From: a virus
DNA length: 30,099 nt
Strand: one strand, 5' to 3'
IMG/VR virus record: IMGVR_UViG_3300025759_000447
Coordinates: 1-30,099 of that record
The notes below the pieces were generated by a model. It saw only the letters and a list, made by a program, of their open reading frames with translations, was not told where the DNA came from and did no database searches. Position 1 is the first letter of the stretch, and every line of letters begins with the position of its first letter. Position numbers and translations under genes: made by a program. This document shows positions 1-7,368 of the stretch, piece after piece.

Positions 1-824
1 GCTTAACGGCGCTTGTTGAAGCAGGAGCAGCTTTTGGTGGTGCTACATTGGGAGGGTTACTTACAAAAAACGGAGGCGCGCTTGCTAAAGTAATTGGAAC
101 TGGTGTCGGGGCCGGCGGCGGATATGCTATTGGTGAAAGCATTACTACTAATATTATACAACCAAATAGAACTATTACTACTTCCGATATTATAACATTA
201 TATGTTCCTCAATCACCACAGTCTACTTATGAAGCAGATTATCAGGATAGTGAATTAGGACTTGCAGGTGCGATAGGACAAAATGCAAAAAATGGTCTAG
301 GTGATTTATTAAATAGTGATTTAGGAGAATTTGCAACTCGACAATTAGTAAGTGCTGCCGACATAGGAAAAGCAATAGGACTTAATGTTAATATAAGAGG
401 AGCCATTCAAGCTGCCACAAGAAAAATTACAAATCCATTTAAAGAACAACTATTTAAAACTATGAACTTTAGGGAGTTTGGTTTTGAATTTAAATTTGCA
501 CCTAAAAATAATTCAGAATTAAATGCAACAACGAATATTATTAATACATTTAAATATCATATGCATCCAGAAAAAACACAAGATGGATTATTTTTAATTT
601 ACCCTTCAGAATTTGATATTGAATTTAGATACAAAGGAAAAGCAAATACTTTTGTTAATAGAATATCATCTTGTGCATTAACTAATATGAAAGTAGATTA
701 TGGTTCAGGCGGAGTTCTTACAACAATTCGTAATACTGCAGGTGCCCCTTCAGAAATTACAATGGGCTTACAATTTAAAGAACTAGAAATACTTACAAAA
801 GAAAGAATAGAGGACGGTTATTAA
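1..824 (+). CDS. gp48: Baseplate tail-tube cap protein, T4 gp48-like (5' end cut by window)
   Basis: In T4, gp48 sits on the central hub and caps the baseplate where tail-tube polymerisation begins. The reading frame is open from base 3 with no stop, so the gene begins before the window; the TTG at 48 is only an internal leucine codon. The visible part opens with a Gly/Ala-rich stretch, a low-complexity middle, then a C-terminal third resembling the T4 gp48 C-terminus: a beta-rich segment (FREFGFEFKFAPKN), a segment like INIYQYF (IINTFKYHMHP), a YPSEFDIEF strand, and a closing MGLQFKELEILTKE resembling TLEITMREIITLNR of T4. It is followed after one base by gp53. The assignment rests on this remembered C-terminal resemblance and on the hub/wedge neighbours. 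A gp54-type tube initiator is the main alternative. Confidence 0.7.
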   Translation, partial: LTALVEAGAAFGGATLGGLLTKNGGALAKVIGTGVGAGGGYAIGESITTNIIQPNRTITTSDIITLYVPQSPQSTYEADYQDSELGLAGAIGQNAKNGLGDLLNSDLGEFATRQLVSAADIGKAIGLNVNIRGAIQAATRKITNPFKEQLFKTMNFREFGFEFKFAPKNNSELNATTNIINTFKYHMHPEKTQDGLFLIYPSEFDIEFRYKGKANTFVNRISSCALTNMKVDYGSGGVLTTIRNTAGAPSEITMGLQFKELEILTKERIEDGY

Positions 825-825
825 A

Positions 826-1335
826 ATGTTTTTTGACTCATTTCCAAACTTAGGTTATAAAATAGATGATAAGATTGTTTCAACTAAGGATATTTTTAGG
901 CGAGTATCTCCTCTAAAAACTTTTTTAGACAACGATGCATTTTTAGAACATTATAGAATAAGTGCAGGAGAAAGACCTGAGGACGTGGCATTTGCCCTAT
1001 ATAAGGACCCTACATTACATTGGACTATACTATTAACTAACAATATTATAGACCCTTACAATGAATGGTATTATACACCAGACTCAATTCAAAAATTAGC
1101 CACACAAAGATATGGTGCAGGTAACGAACAACAAATACATCATTATTGTGATAATGAAGATAGAGAATATATAGTAGATTGGGATGCTGCCAAATTAGCC
1201 AATGGTGATATTATAGCAGTAACTAATATAGAATATGAAGAACAAGAAAACGATAAAAGACAATTAGTAAAAGTTATACAACCACAATATATTGGTGATT
1301 TTATTAATGAATTTAAAAGACTGATAATTAAATAA
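826..1335 (+). CDS. gp53: Baseplate wedge subunit, T4 gp53-like
   Basis: Structural protein of the T4-type baseplate wedge; in T4 gp53 joins neighbouring wedges at the inner baseplate. The 169-residue product (T4 gp53 is about 196) starts MFFDSFPNLGYKI and has the characteristic early segment in which a short two-domain protein describes position and displacement: GERPEDVAFALYKDPTLHW followed by TILLTNNIIDPYNEWY. The C-terminus IQPQYIGDFINEFKRLI also fits the family. The start ATG lies one base after the gp48 stop, with GAGGA inside the end of gp48 as a probable ribosome site, so translation is likely coupled. Its neighbours gp48 and gp27-like agree with the call. Confidence 0.9.
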   Translation: MFFDSFPNLGYKIDDKIVSTKDIFRRVSPLKTFLDNDAFLEHYRISAGERPEDVAFALYKDPTLHWTILLTNNIIDPYNEWYYTPDSIQKLATQRYGAGNEQQIHHYCDNEDREYIVDWDAAKLANGDIIAVTNIEYEEQENDKRQLVKVIQPQYIGDFINEFKRLIIK

Positions 1336-1336
1336 T

Positions 1337-2740
1337 ATGAGTGACCAAAGAGCCGGCAACACACGCGTTGATGAGATGTATATCACTACCTATGGTGGTC
1401 AGACCTTAGACCTATTTGAGTCCGGGTTTTTTATGGAACTCAAACTCAATGAAAGTATATATTTTAATTGTCTGATGGGGTCTGTATTATTAAATGATGC
1501 AGCTAATATATTAGTTGGGGCTCTAATTGCAGGAAAAGATACAATTACATTTAAATTGCGAACACCATCTTTTTCAGATACACCTGCAAACATAATATAC
1601 AAAAGTTTTTACATTCACTCTGTTACTGATAGAACATTAAATTCTGATAGAGAACAATTTTATCAAATAAACTTTATATCAATGGAAGGGTTAAAAGATA
1701 GTGTTGTAGTTCTAAATAATAAATTTAAAGGAACAACAGATGAAATTGCCGGAAAAATATTTCAAGATACTTTATTAACTGATAGAATATTAGGAACAGA
1801 CGGAGATGCTACAGGCGGAGTTACTCCATTGATAATTGGTGATACTCCTCATAAATCCAAACTAGAATTTATTGCTAACAATTGGTCTCCTTTTAGATGT
1901 TTAAATTATATTTGTAAAAATACAATAGGTAATACTTTAGATATGCCTAATACAATGTTTTTTGAATCTAATAAAGGTTACTACTTAACATCTATTACTA
2001 ATTTAATACAAGCTCAAAAAGAAGCAAGAGTATTATATGATGAATATAACTATATGGTTAATTTAGACGAGCAACCAAATTCTCCTAAAGACCTTAGAAC
2101 AAAGGGTGAATACAAATATAGTTCTCCTTTTACTAGTATGCGTCAATTGACAGTAGAAAAAATATATTATCCTACATACTTTGACCAACTAAGAAATCAA
2201 AGTTCTGGTTACTATGCAAATACAACATTTTCATATGATTGGACAACAAAGGATATTTATGATATTAAATTTGATTATACAGACAATCATAAAGACAGAC
2301 AATTAAAAAATTTAATACCTCAAACTTTTGAGAATTTTAAACATATAGGAGAAGTTGCTCCCTTTCCTAGTAAGCCATATTCCAATCCACTAAATAATAT
2401 TAAATATAAAGCTGGGGCTTCAAATTTATTTGGCAACGACTTAGCTTTTGATGTTGGGCAAGTTGCTTCGGTTTCATTTAGAAATACTGGATTAGCAGAA
2501 CTTGATTCTGTTAAAATTGAAATAACAGTTCCAGGAAAAACTGATATAGAAGTTGGCAGGCTTATAAGATTTAATTTTCCTAATGTAGGAGATAAAACAG
2601 CAACACCGGATAGAACGAATGTATATGATAAATTGGTATCTGGCATTTATGTTATTACAGGTATTAATCATATAATGAATAGAGTAGGACATACAATGTT
2701 ATTAGAATTAAGTAGAGATAGTTTAGGAGCGGATGTATAA
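1337..2740 (+). CDS. gp27: Baseplate central hub protein, T4 gp27-like
   Basis: Probable hub protein that forms the trimeric torus linking the tail tube to the gp5 spike. The 467-residue product has an N-terminal segment ESIYFNCLMGSVLLNDAANI that parallels the T4 gp27 strand-turn region, a middle part with an FEFIANNWSPFRCLNYI-like helical block, and a C-terminal beta-domain ending SGIYVITGINHIMNRVGHTM, typical of gp27/gpD-type hub proteins. T4 gp27 is 391 residues. It starts one base after gp53, and its TAA overlaps the ATG of the spike gene by one base (TAATG), implying coupled translation of hub and spike, which form a 3:3 complex in T4. Sequence similarity to T4 itself is weak, so the name rests on architecture plus position directly before gp5. 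Confidence 0.75.
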   Translation: MSDQRAGNTRVDEMYITTYGGQTLDLFESGFFMELKLNESIYFNCLMGSVLLNDAANILVGALIAGKDTITFKLRTPSFSDTPANIIYKSFYIHSVTDRTLNSDREQFYQINFISMEGLKDSVVVLNNKFKGTTDEIAGKIFQDTLLTDRILGTDGDATGGVTPLIIGDTPHKSKLEFIANNWSPFRCLNYICKNTIGNTLDMPNTMFFESNKGYYLTSITNLIQAQKEARVLYDEYNYMVNLDEQPNSPKDLRTKGEYKYSSPFTSMRQLTVEKIYYPTYFDQLRNQSSGYYANTTFSYDWTTKDIYDIKFDYTDNHKDRQLKNLIPQTFENFKHIGEVAPFPSKPYSNPLNNIKYKAGASNLFGNDLAFDVGQVASVSFRNTGLAELDSVKIEITVPGKTDIEVGRLIRFNFPNVGDKTATPDRTNVYDKLVSGIYVITGINHIMNRVGHTMLLELSRDSLGADV

Positions 2741-4212
2741 TGCAATATCCTTCTTTTAATTGGTGGCAAGGTGTTGTTGAAGACAGATTGGACCCTGAAA
2801 AAATTGGCCGTGTAAAAGTAAGAATACTTGGACATCACACCGAAGATAAAAATGTGTTGCCTACAGAAGACCTACCGTTTGCACAAGTATTACAGCCAAT
2901 ACAATCGGCAGCTATTTCAGGCATAGGGCATAGTGCAACAGGTATTGTAGAAGGAACTCATGTAGTTGGATTCTTTGCTGATGGAAGCGATGCTCAAATT
3001 CCTGTTATATTAGGAACATTAGGTGGATTTCCAATTGCACCTGCAGATGAAAGTAAAGGATTTAATGACCCATCAGGAACATATCCTAGATATGATTTAG
3101 AATCAGGACTTAATACAGTTCCAGAGTCAGATATATCTAGACTTGCTAGAGAGGAGATGGCAGAAAAACACAAGTCTTTACTCTTTAAAAGAGGGGCTAA
3201 AGTTGAAGACGTTCCAATTGCATTTGCACCAGAACTTCTAATAGGAAAAATATTAGGTGCAAGATATAAGGAATCGACTTGGAATGAACCTGACCCACAA
3301 GGAACAAAAGAAACAAAAAGTAAATACCCATATAACCATGTGCATGAAACAGAGTCAGGACACGTCTTTGAAATAGACGACACTCCCGGTGCAGAAAGAT
3401 TAAATAGACAACATAAAATAGGAACCTTTGAGGAAATACAACCTGACGGAACACGTGTTTCCAAAGTAATGGGCGATGACTATGAGATAGTAGTTAAAAA
3501 TAAAAATGTTTTTATTAAGGGTAGTGTTAATGTTACAGTTGAAGGCGATGCAACATTTAATGTTAAAGGCGACAAATATGAGGATATTACAGGAAATAGC
3601 TTTACGATTGTCAGAGGAGACCGCCATACAAAGATACAAGGTAATGAAGTAATAGAAGTTATGTCTGATATGTCCACTATTGTCGAAGGCTCTAGGGACA
3701 CACAGATACGTGCCAGAGGAGGAACAGGTGTTCCTAATACAGGCTCAGATACATTAGTTGTTAAAGGTAGAATGCAAACTGATGTAGGTAAGGATTATAA
3801 AATTAATACAGTTGAGAAATTCTCAGTATCGGCAATTACGGGTATTAAACTTTTAAGTTCGTTAGGAACATTTAGTGTTTATTCATTACGAGATTTAAAC
3901 TTTGGAACAAGCACATTATCAGATATTAGTTTCTCATCTGGAGGATTTAATATAGGGGCTTCATTAAATATGAATGTTGATGTTGGTTTAGTTAAAACTG
4001 AAACAGTTCTTGGCTCCAGCATTTACGTTGTTCCGTCAACAACATGGACGGGTATTATTAATCATATAGGTGCAAATAACCAAACAGGCAACCATACAGT
4101 ATTAGGAACAGTTTCTGGAACTGTAGTTTCACAAGGAACAACAATATTAGGAACACACGTTCATGCTATTACTAGTGGTTCATCTGCAGGCACAACGGCG
4201 CCACCAACATAA
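2740..4212 (+). CDS. gp5: Baseplate spike/hub protein, T4 gp5-like, no lysozyme domain
   Basis: Membrane-puncturing spike at the centre of the baseplate. Residues about 1-100 form the OB-fold (WWQGVVEDRLDPEKIGRVKVRILG, GFFADGSDAQIPVILGTLGG), as in gp5 and VgrG. Residues about 230-330 carry short V-x-G-type strands (IKGSVNVTVEGDATFNVKGD) expected of the triple-stranded beta-helix needle. Unlike T4 gp5 (575 residues), the approximately 130 residues between these parts show no T4-lysozyme-type segment, so cell-wall hydrolysis must come from elsewhere. The last 20 residues contain H473-V474-H475, resembling the HxH iron-binding tip of P2 gpV and phi92 gp138. The 3' end runs into the ribosome site of the next gene. 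Confidence 0.85.
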   Translation: MQYPSFNWWQGVVEDRLDPEKIGRVKVRILGHHTEDKNVLPTEDLPFAQVLQPIQSAAISGIGHSATGIVEGTHVVGFFADGSDAQIPVILGTLGGFPIAPADESKGFNDPSGTYPRYDLESGLNTVPESDISRLAREEMAEKHKSLLFKRGAKVEDVPIAFAPELLIGKILGARYKESTWNEPDPQGTKETKSKYPYNHVHETESGHVFEIDDTPGAERLNRQHKIGTFEEIQPDGTRVSKVMGDDYEIVVKNKNVFIKGSVNVTVEGDATFNVKGDKYEDITGNSFTIVRGDRHTKIQGNEVIEVMSDMSTIVEGSRDTQIRARGGTGVPNTGSDTLVVKGRMQTDVGKDYKINTVEKFSVSAITGIKLLSSLGTFSVYSLRDLNFGTSTLSDISFSSGGFNIGASLNMNVDVGLVKTETVLGSSIYVVPSTTWTGIINHIGANNQTGNHTVLGTVSGTVVSQGTTILGTHVHAITSGSSAGTTAPPT

Positions 4213-4221
4213 GGAGTATAA

Positions 4222-5028
4222 ATGAGTTGCGGACCAGCACAGGGCTTAATAGATTTAGCCGACAATATTGATAGCACATTACAGTATGCTGACGATGCCT
4301 TGGCAGCGTTAGATAAAAAGATTGCTTCTATTCCAGGTTTTGTTGAGGCACAATTAACAGCAGGTATTGATGCTCAAATTCAGTTAGCAAAAGAAATGCT
4401 AGAAGACCCATTGGCTTCAATTAAAAATAGAATACCTGGGTTGCCAGAAGACTTTGAAAAAATGTTGGATACGGCAAAAGGAATTGCCGGAACAGCTTTA
4501 TACTTAAATGGATTAAAAGAAAAATATAAAGATGTAGATGTTGATATAGATAATATTGCTGGCTTATTAAGAGATGTAGGTAACGATTTAAATTTACTTT
4601 GTCAACTTGTTCCTAATATGCAAAACATAGACGGGGAAGTTGTTAGATTAGGGCAACCATTATCATTTCCTACACCAACTGAAACAATGAAGTCTCTTTT
4701 AAAGGAAGGAAAGTTTCCTGATATAACAACTCAATTTAAAGATGCTATTAAAGATGGAACACTTGTCTTTGTTCCAAATCAAAGTGGAAGTGGTATTTCA
4801 TTTAGAGAAGAGCCAGGCGACCCATTTAGATTGAATGGTAGTAGAAGAAATATAAAACAAGGAATACAAAGTATTGCTGATAGAATTAGAAGTTTAAAAA
4901 ATCAAGCAGAAAGTATAGGAGATGAATTACTAACAGCAAGTTTAGACCAAGCAACAGTTTCTATATTAGGAGATGTTGATACTGATGATAGTATTGTAGA
5001 AATATTAACAGGCGGAGGAGATACTTAA
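4222..5028 (+). CDS. Unassigned virion-associated protein between gp5 and gp25
   Basis: I do not recognise this 268-residue product. It is mostly predicted helical: residues 1-120 contain heptad-like hydrophobic spacing (IDLADNIDSTLQYADDALAALDKKI; DFEKMLDTAKGIAGTALYLNGLKEKY), the middle is Pro-rich (LGQPLSFPTPTE), and a second helix sits near 215-245 (IKQGIQSIADRIRSLKNQAESIG). It has no signal peptide and no transmembrane segment. A GGAG ribosome site begins one base after the gp5 stop, at good spacing to the ATG. Placed between spike and gp25, it is probably a baseplate or baseplate-assembly protein, but that is inference from position only. Confidence 0.8.
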   Translation: MSCGPAQGLIDLADNIDSTLQYADDALAALDKKIASIPGFVEAQLTAGIDAQIQLAKEMLEDPLASIKNRIPGLPEDFEKMLDTAKGIAGTALYLNGLKEKYKDVDVDIDNIAGLLRDVGNDLNLLCQLVPNMQNIDGEVVRLGQPLSFPTPTETMKSLLKEGKFPDITTQFKDAIKDGTLVFVPNQSGSGISFREEPGDPFRLNGSRRNIKQGIQSIADRIRSLKNQAESIGDELLTASLDQATVSILGDVDTDDSIVEILTGGGDT

Positions 5029-5036
5029 TTTTTAAG

Positions 5037-5044
5037 TATAAATA
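5037..5044 (+). promoter_or_regulatory. TATAAATA late-promoter motif before gp25
   Basis: An exact match to the T4 late-promoter -10 consensus lies in the 20-base gap before gp25. The motif ends four bases before the gp25 ATG, and no Shine-Dalgarno sequence is visible. If used as in T4, transcription would begin at or just inside the start codon. Confidence 0.55.
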
Positions 5045-5048
5045 ATAC

Positions 5049-5447
5049 ATGGCTCACAAACAACCAACAAGGCTTTATTCCGATTTAGACTTATCGTTTA
5101 ATATCAATCCTATCACAGGTGATATTGGTAAAAAGGTTGATGTTAATTCTGTTAGACAAGCAATGGAGATATTGCTAAAAACAAAATATAGGGAAAAACC
5201 ATTTACACCAAGATTCGGTTCCCCCATATATTCAATGATGTTTGAGCCAATGGACTTCAATACAGCAAAGGCATTAGAAGGATTAATTGAAGACGCCTTT
5301 TTAAATTGGGAACCTAGAGTAGAAGTAAGTGAAGTGGCTTGTAGTCCAAATTTTGATGATAATGAATATGATATTTTTATTTACTTTTATGTAAAAGGTA
5401 TTAGGGAACAACAAGTATTTAGAACAACATTAACAAGATTAAGGTAA
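5049..5447 (+). CDS. gp25: Baseplate wedge subunit, T4 gp25-like
   Basis: Sheath-initiating inner wedge protein of contractile tails (GPW/gp25 family, distantly lysozyme-like in name only). At 132 residues it has the usual length. Family marks visible are the N-terminal YSDLDLSFNINPITGDI, the central SVRQAMEILLKTKYREKPFTPRFGSPIYSMMFEPMD with the conserved RPF/GS-type turn, and the terminal YFYVKGIREQQVFRTTLTRLR. The start is fixed by the conserved N-terminus. No ribosome site is visible upstream; instead TATAAATA lies four bases before the ATG. The gp6 gene follows after six bases, the same order as in other T4-like phages. Confidence 0.95.
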   Translation: MAHKQPTRLYSDLDLSFNINPITGDIGKKVDVNSVRQAMEILLKTKYREKPFTPRFGSPIYSMMFEPMDFNTAKALEGLIEDAFLNWEPRVEVSEVACSPNFDDNEYDIFIYFYVKGIREQQVFRTTLTRLR

Positions 5448-5453
5448 CAAGAC

Positions 5454-7367
5454 ATGGCAGTTAAAAATGTAACAGAATTAGATTACGACCAAATTAGAAG
5501 TAATTTAAAAACTTTTATGGCATCGCAAAGTGAGTTTGCGGATTATGACTTTGATGCATCGGGTCTATCTGTAATTTTAGATTTACTCGCATATAACACC
5601 CACTATAACGCAATATTAGCACATATGACAGCTAATGAGGCTTTCTTAGATTCCGCTATTAAAAGAAGCTCTATTGCATCCATTGCTAAAACAATGGGGT
5701 ATACAGCTAGGTCAGCAAGATCGGCACGGGCTACAGTTACATTAGAAATTGAACCCGACTCAAGTTATTCATTACCAACTTTAACTTTAACAAAAGATAA
5801 AACATTTACTACTTCATTAAATGGAAAAACCTACACCTTCTATCCGGCTAAAGATTATACAGTAAATAAAACAGTTAATGGTGGTGGCAGAGAATGTTTC
5901 TTATTTGAGAATATAGAAATAATTGAGGGTAAATTATTAAGAACATCACAGATAATTGAAACAGGGTTTGAACAAGGACCTGTTTTATTAAATAACCCTA
6001 ACGTGGATTCGACTACAATTTTAGTTACAGTTCAGGAATCCGCTACAAATACAGATACAAACAAATATACACTTAGCAATAGTATTAATAGTGTAACCGG
6101 CACAACTAAAGCATTCTTTGTTGAGGAGTCTGTAGGTGGATTATATGAAATAAGATTTGGAGACGGTGTTATAGGTAATAAACTTGAAGCAGGAAACATT
6201 GCTATTGTAGACTATATTTCAACTAATCACGAAGCAGGCAATGGTGCAAAAAGTTTTACGGCTCCTTCCTTAGTTACAGGTTCAGGCGAAACAAAAACAT
6301 TAACGGTAGTTACAAAATCAGCCGGCGGTGCTAGACAGGAGAGCGTAGATAGTATTCGTTTTAATGCACCTAGATTTAATGCCTCAAAAAATAGAGCAGT
6401 TACAGGAAATGATTATTCATCATTAATATTACAAGCTAATCCTAACGTTAAATCTGTAACCGTATGGGGCGGTGAAATTAATGACCCACCTATTTACGGA
6501 AAAGTTTTTGTTTCATTACAACCTAAAGATGGATTGGTCATAACACAAGACGATAAAGATGTTTTATTAAGAGATACAATTTCTCCTAAACAACCAATAT
6601 CATTAACTACAGAATTTATTGACCCAGAATACACTTATATAGGTATGAAGGTTAAAGCACAATACGATAAAAAATTAAGTAAATTAACACCCGGAGAAAT
6701 TTCAAGTTTAATTTCAACCGAGATTACTAATTATTTTAATGAAGAACTTAATACATTGGATGCTAATTTTTATTACTCCAAATTGACCACACGAATTGTT
6801 GGATTATCAAGAGCCCTATTAAGTGCTAACTTAGAACTTAGATTACAAAAAAGAACATCGCCTGTTTTAAACGCTTCAGCAAAATATATTTTAGACTTTA
6901 ATAATAAAATAAATGGATATTCAATTAACAGTAATTACTTTAATGTAAAAATAAACGGCGCTACAAGTAAAGTCTTTATATCAGACATTCCTAATACAGG
7001 AGTTGTTTCACCCGATTGGAATGGCACAGGAACATTAGTCTTAAAAACAGCAACACAAAAAGTTATAATTAATTCTAATGTAGGAACAGTAGACTATACA
7101 ACAGGTAAAGTAACATTAAATGATTTATTCATTACAGAAATTACTGGTCAATTAACAGATTTAAGAGTTACATCTATACCACATGAAAGTTCAAAAGATA
7201 TTAAAACAGAAACTTTAACAAGAAAATCTGAGATTTCAACAGGTCCTGTAACAGCACTTCCTGCTAAAAATACAATTTTGGTAAAAGATGATAGTGTATT
7301 GGATGCACCTAATAATGTTCTTGCAGGAATAGATATAACGGCTTATGATTTAACATTGGATAGTTAA
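5454..7367 (+). CDS. gp6: Baseplate wedge subunit, T4 gp6-like (baseplate J-like)
   Basis: Dimeric wedge protein forming the inner iris ring of the baseplate. The 637-residue length is close to T4 gp6 (660). The N-terminus LDYDQIRSNLKTFMASQSEFADYDFDASGLSVI followed by LDLLAYNTHYNAILAHMTANEAFLDSA is highly characteristic of gp6. The middle has the baseplate-J-like core (YEIRFGDGVIGNKLEAGNIAIVDY; DSIRFNAPRFNASKNRAVTGNDYSSLI). An AAGG ribosome site sits upstream in the gp25 stop region. Nothing looks truncated. Position between gp25 and the gp7-position gene supports the call. Confidence 0.95.
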   Translation: MAVKNVTELDYDQIRSNLKTFMASQSEFADYDFDASGLSVILDLLAYNTHYNAILAHMTANEAFLDSAIKRSSIASIAKTMGYTARSARSARATVTLEIEPDSSYSLPTLTLTKDKTFTTSLNGKTYTFYPAKDYTVNKTVNGGGRECFLFENIEIIEGKLLRTSQIIETGFEQGPVLLNNPNVDSTTILVTVQESATNTDTNKYTLSNSINSVTGTTKAFFVEESVGGLYEIRFGDGVIGNKLEAGNIAIVDYISTNHEAGNGAKSFTAPSLVTGSGETKTLTVVTKSAGGARQESVDSIRFNAPRFNASKNRAVTGNDYSSLILQANPNVKSVTVWGGEINDPPIYGKVFVSLQPKDGLVITQDDKDVLLRDTISPKQPISLTTEFIDPEYTYIGMKVKAQYDKKLSKLTPGEISSLISTEITNYFNEELNTLDANFYYSKLTTRIVGLSRALLSANLELRLQKRTSPVLNASAKYILDFNNKINGYSINSNYFNVKINGATSKVFISDIPNTGVVSPDWNGTGTLVLKTATQKVIINSNVGTVDYTTGKVTLNDLFITEITGQLTDLRVTSIPHESSKDIKTETLTRKSEISTGPVTALPAKNTILVKDDSVLDAPNNVLAGIDITAYDLTLDS

Positions 7368-7368
7368 T

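Noticed and set aside
2994-3464. Minus-strand frame of 156 codons opposite gp5
   Set aside because: Lies wholly inside a convincing spike gene; no recognisable domain, and other minus frames of similar quality overlap it.
4217-4224. TATAAATG overlapping start codons (also at 10592) as late promoters
   Set aside because: The final base departs from the consensus, both genes have good ribosome sites, and the sequence is explained as an A/T-rich spacer before ATG.
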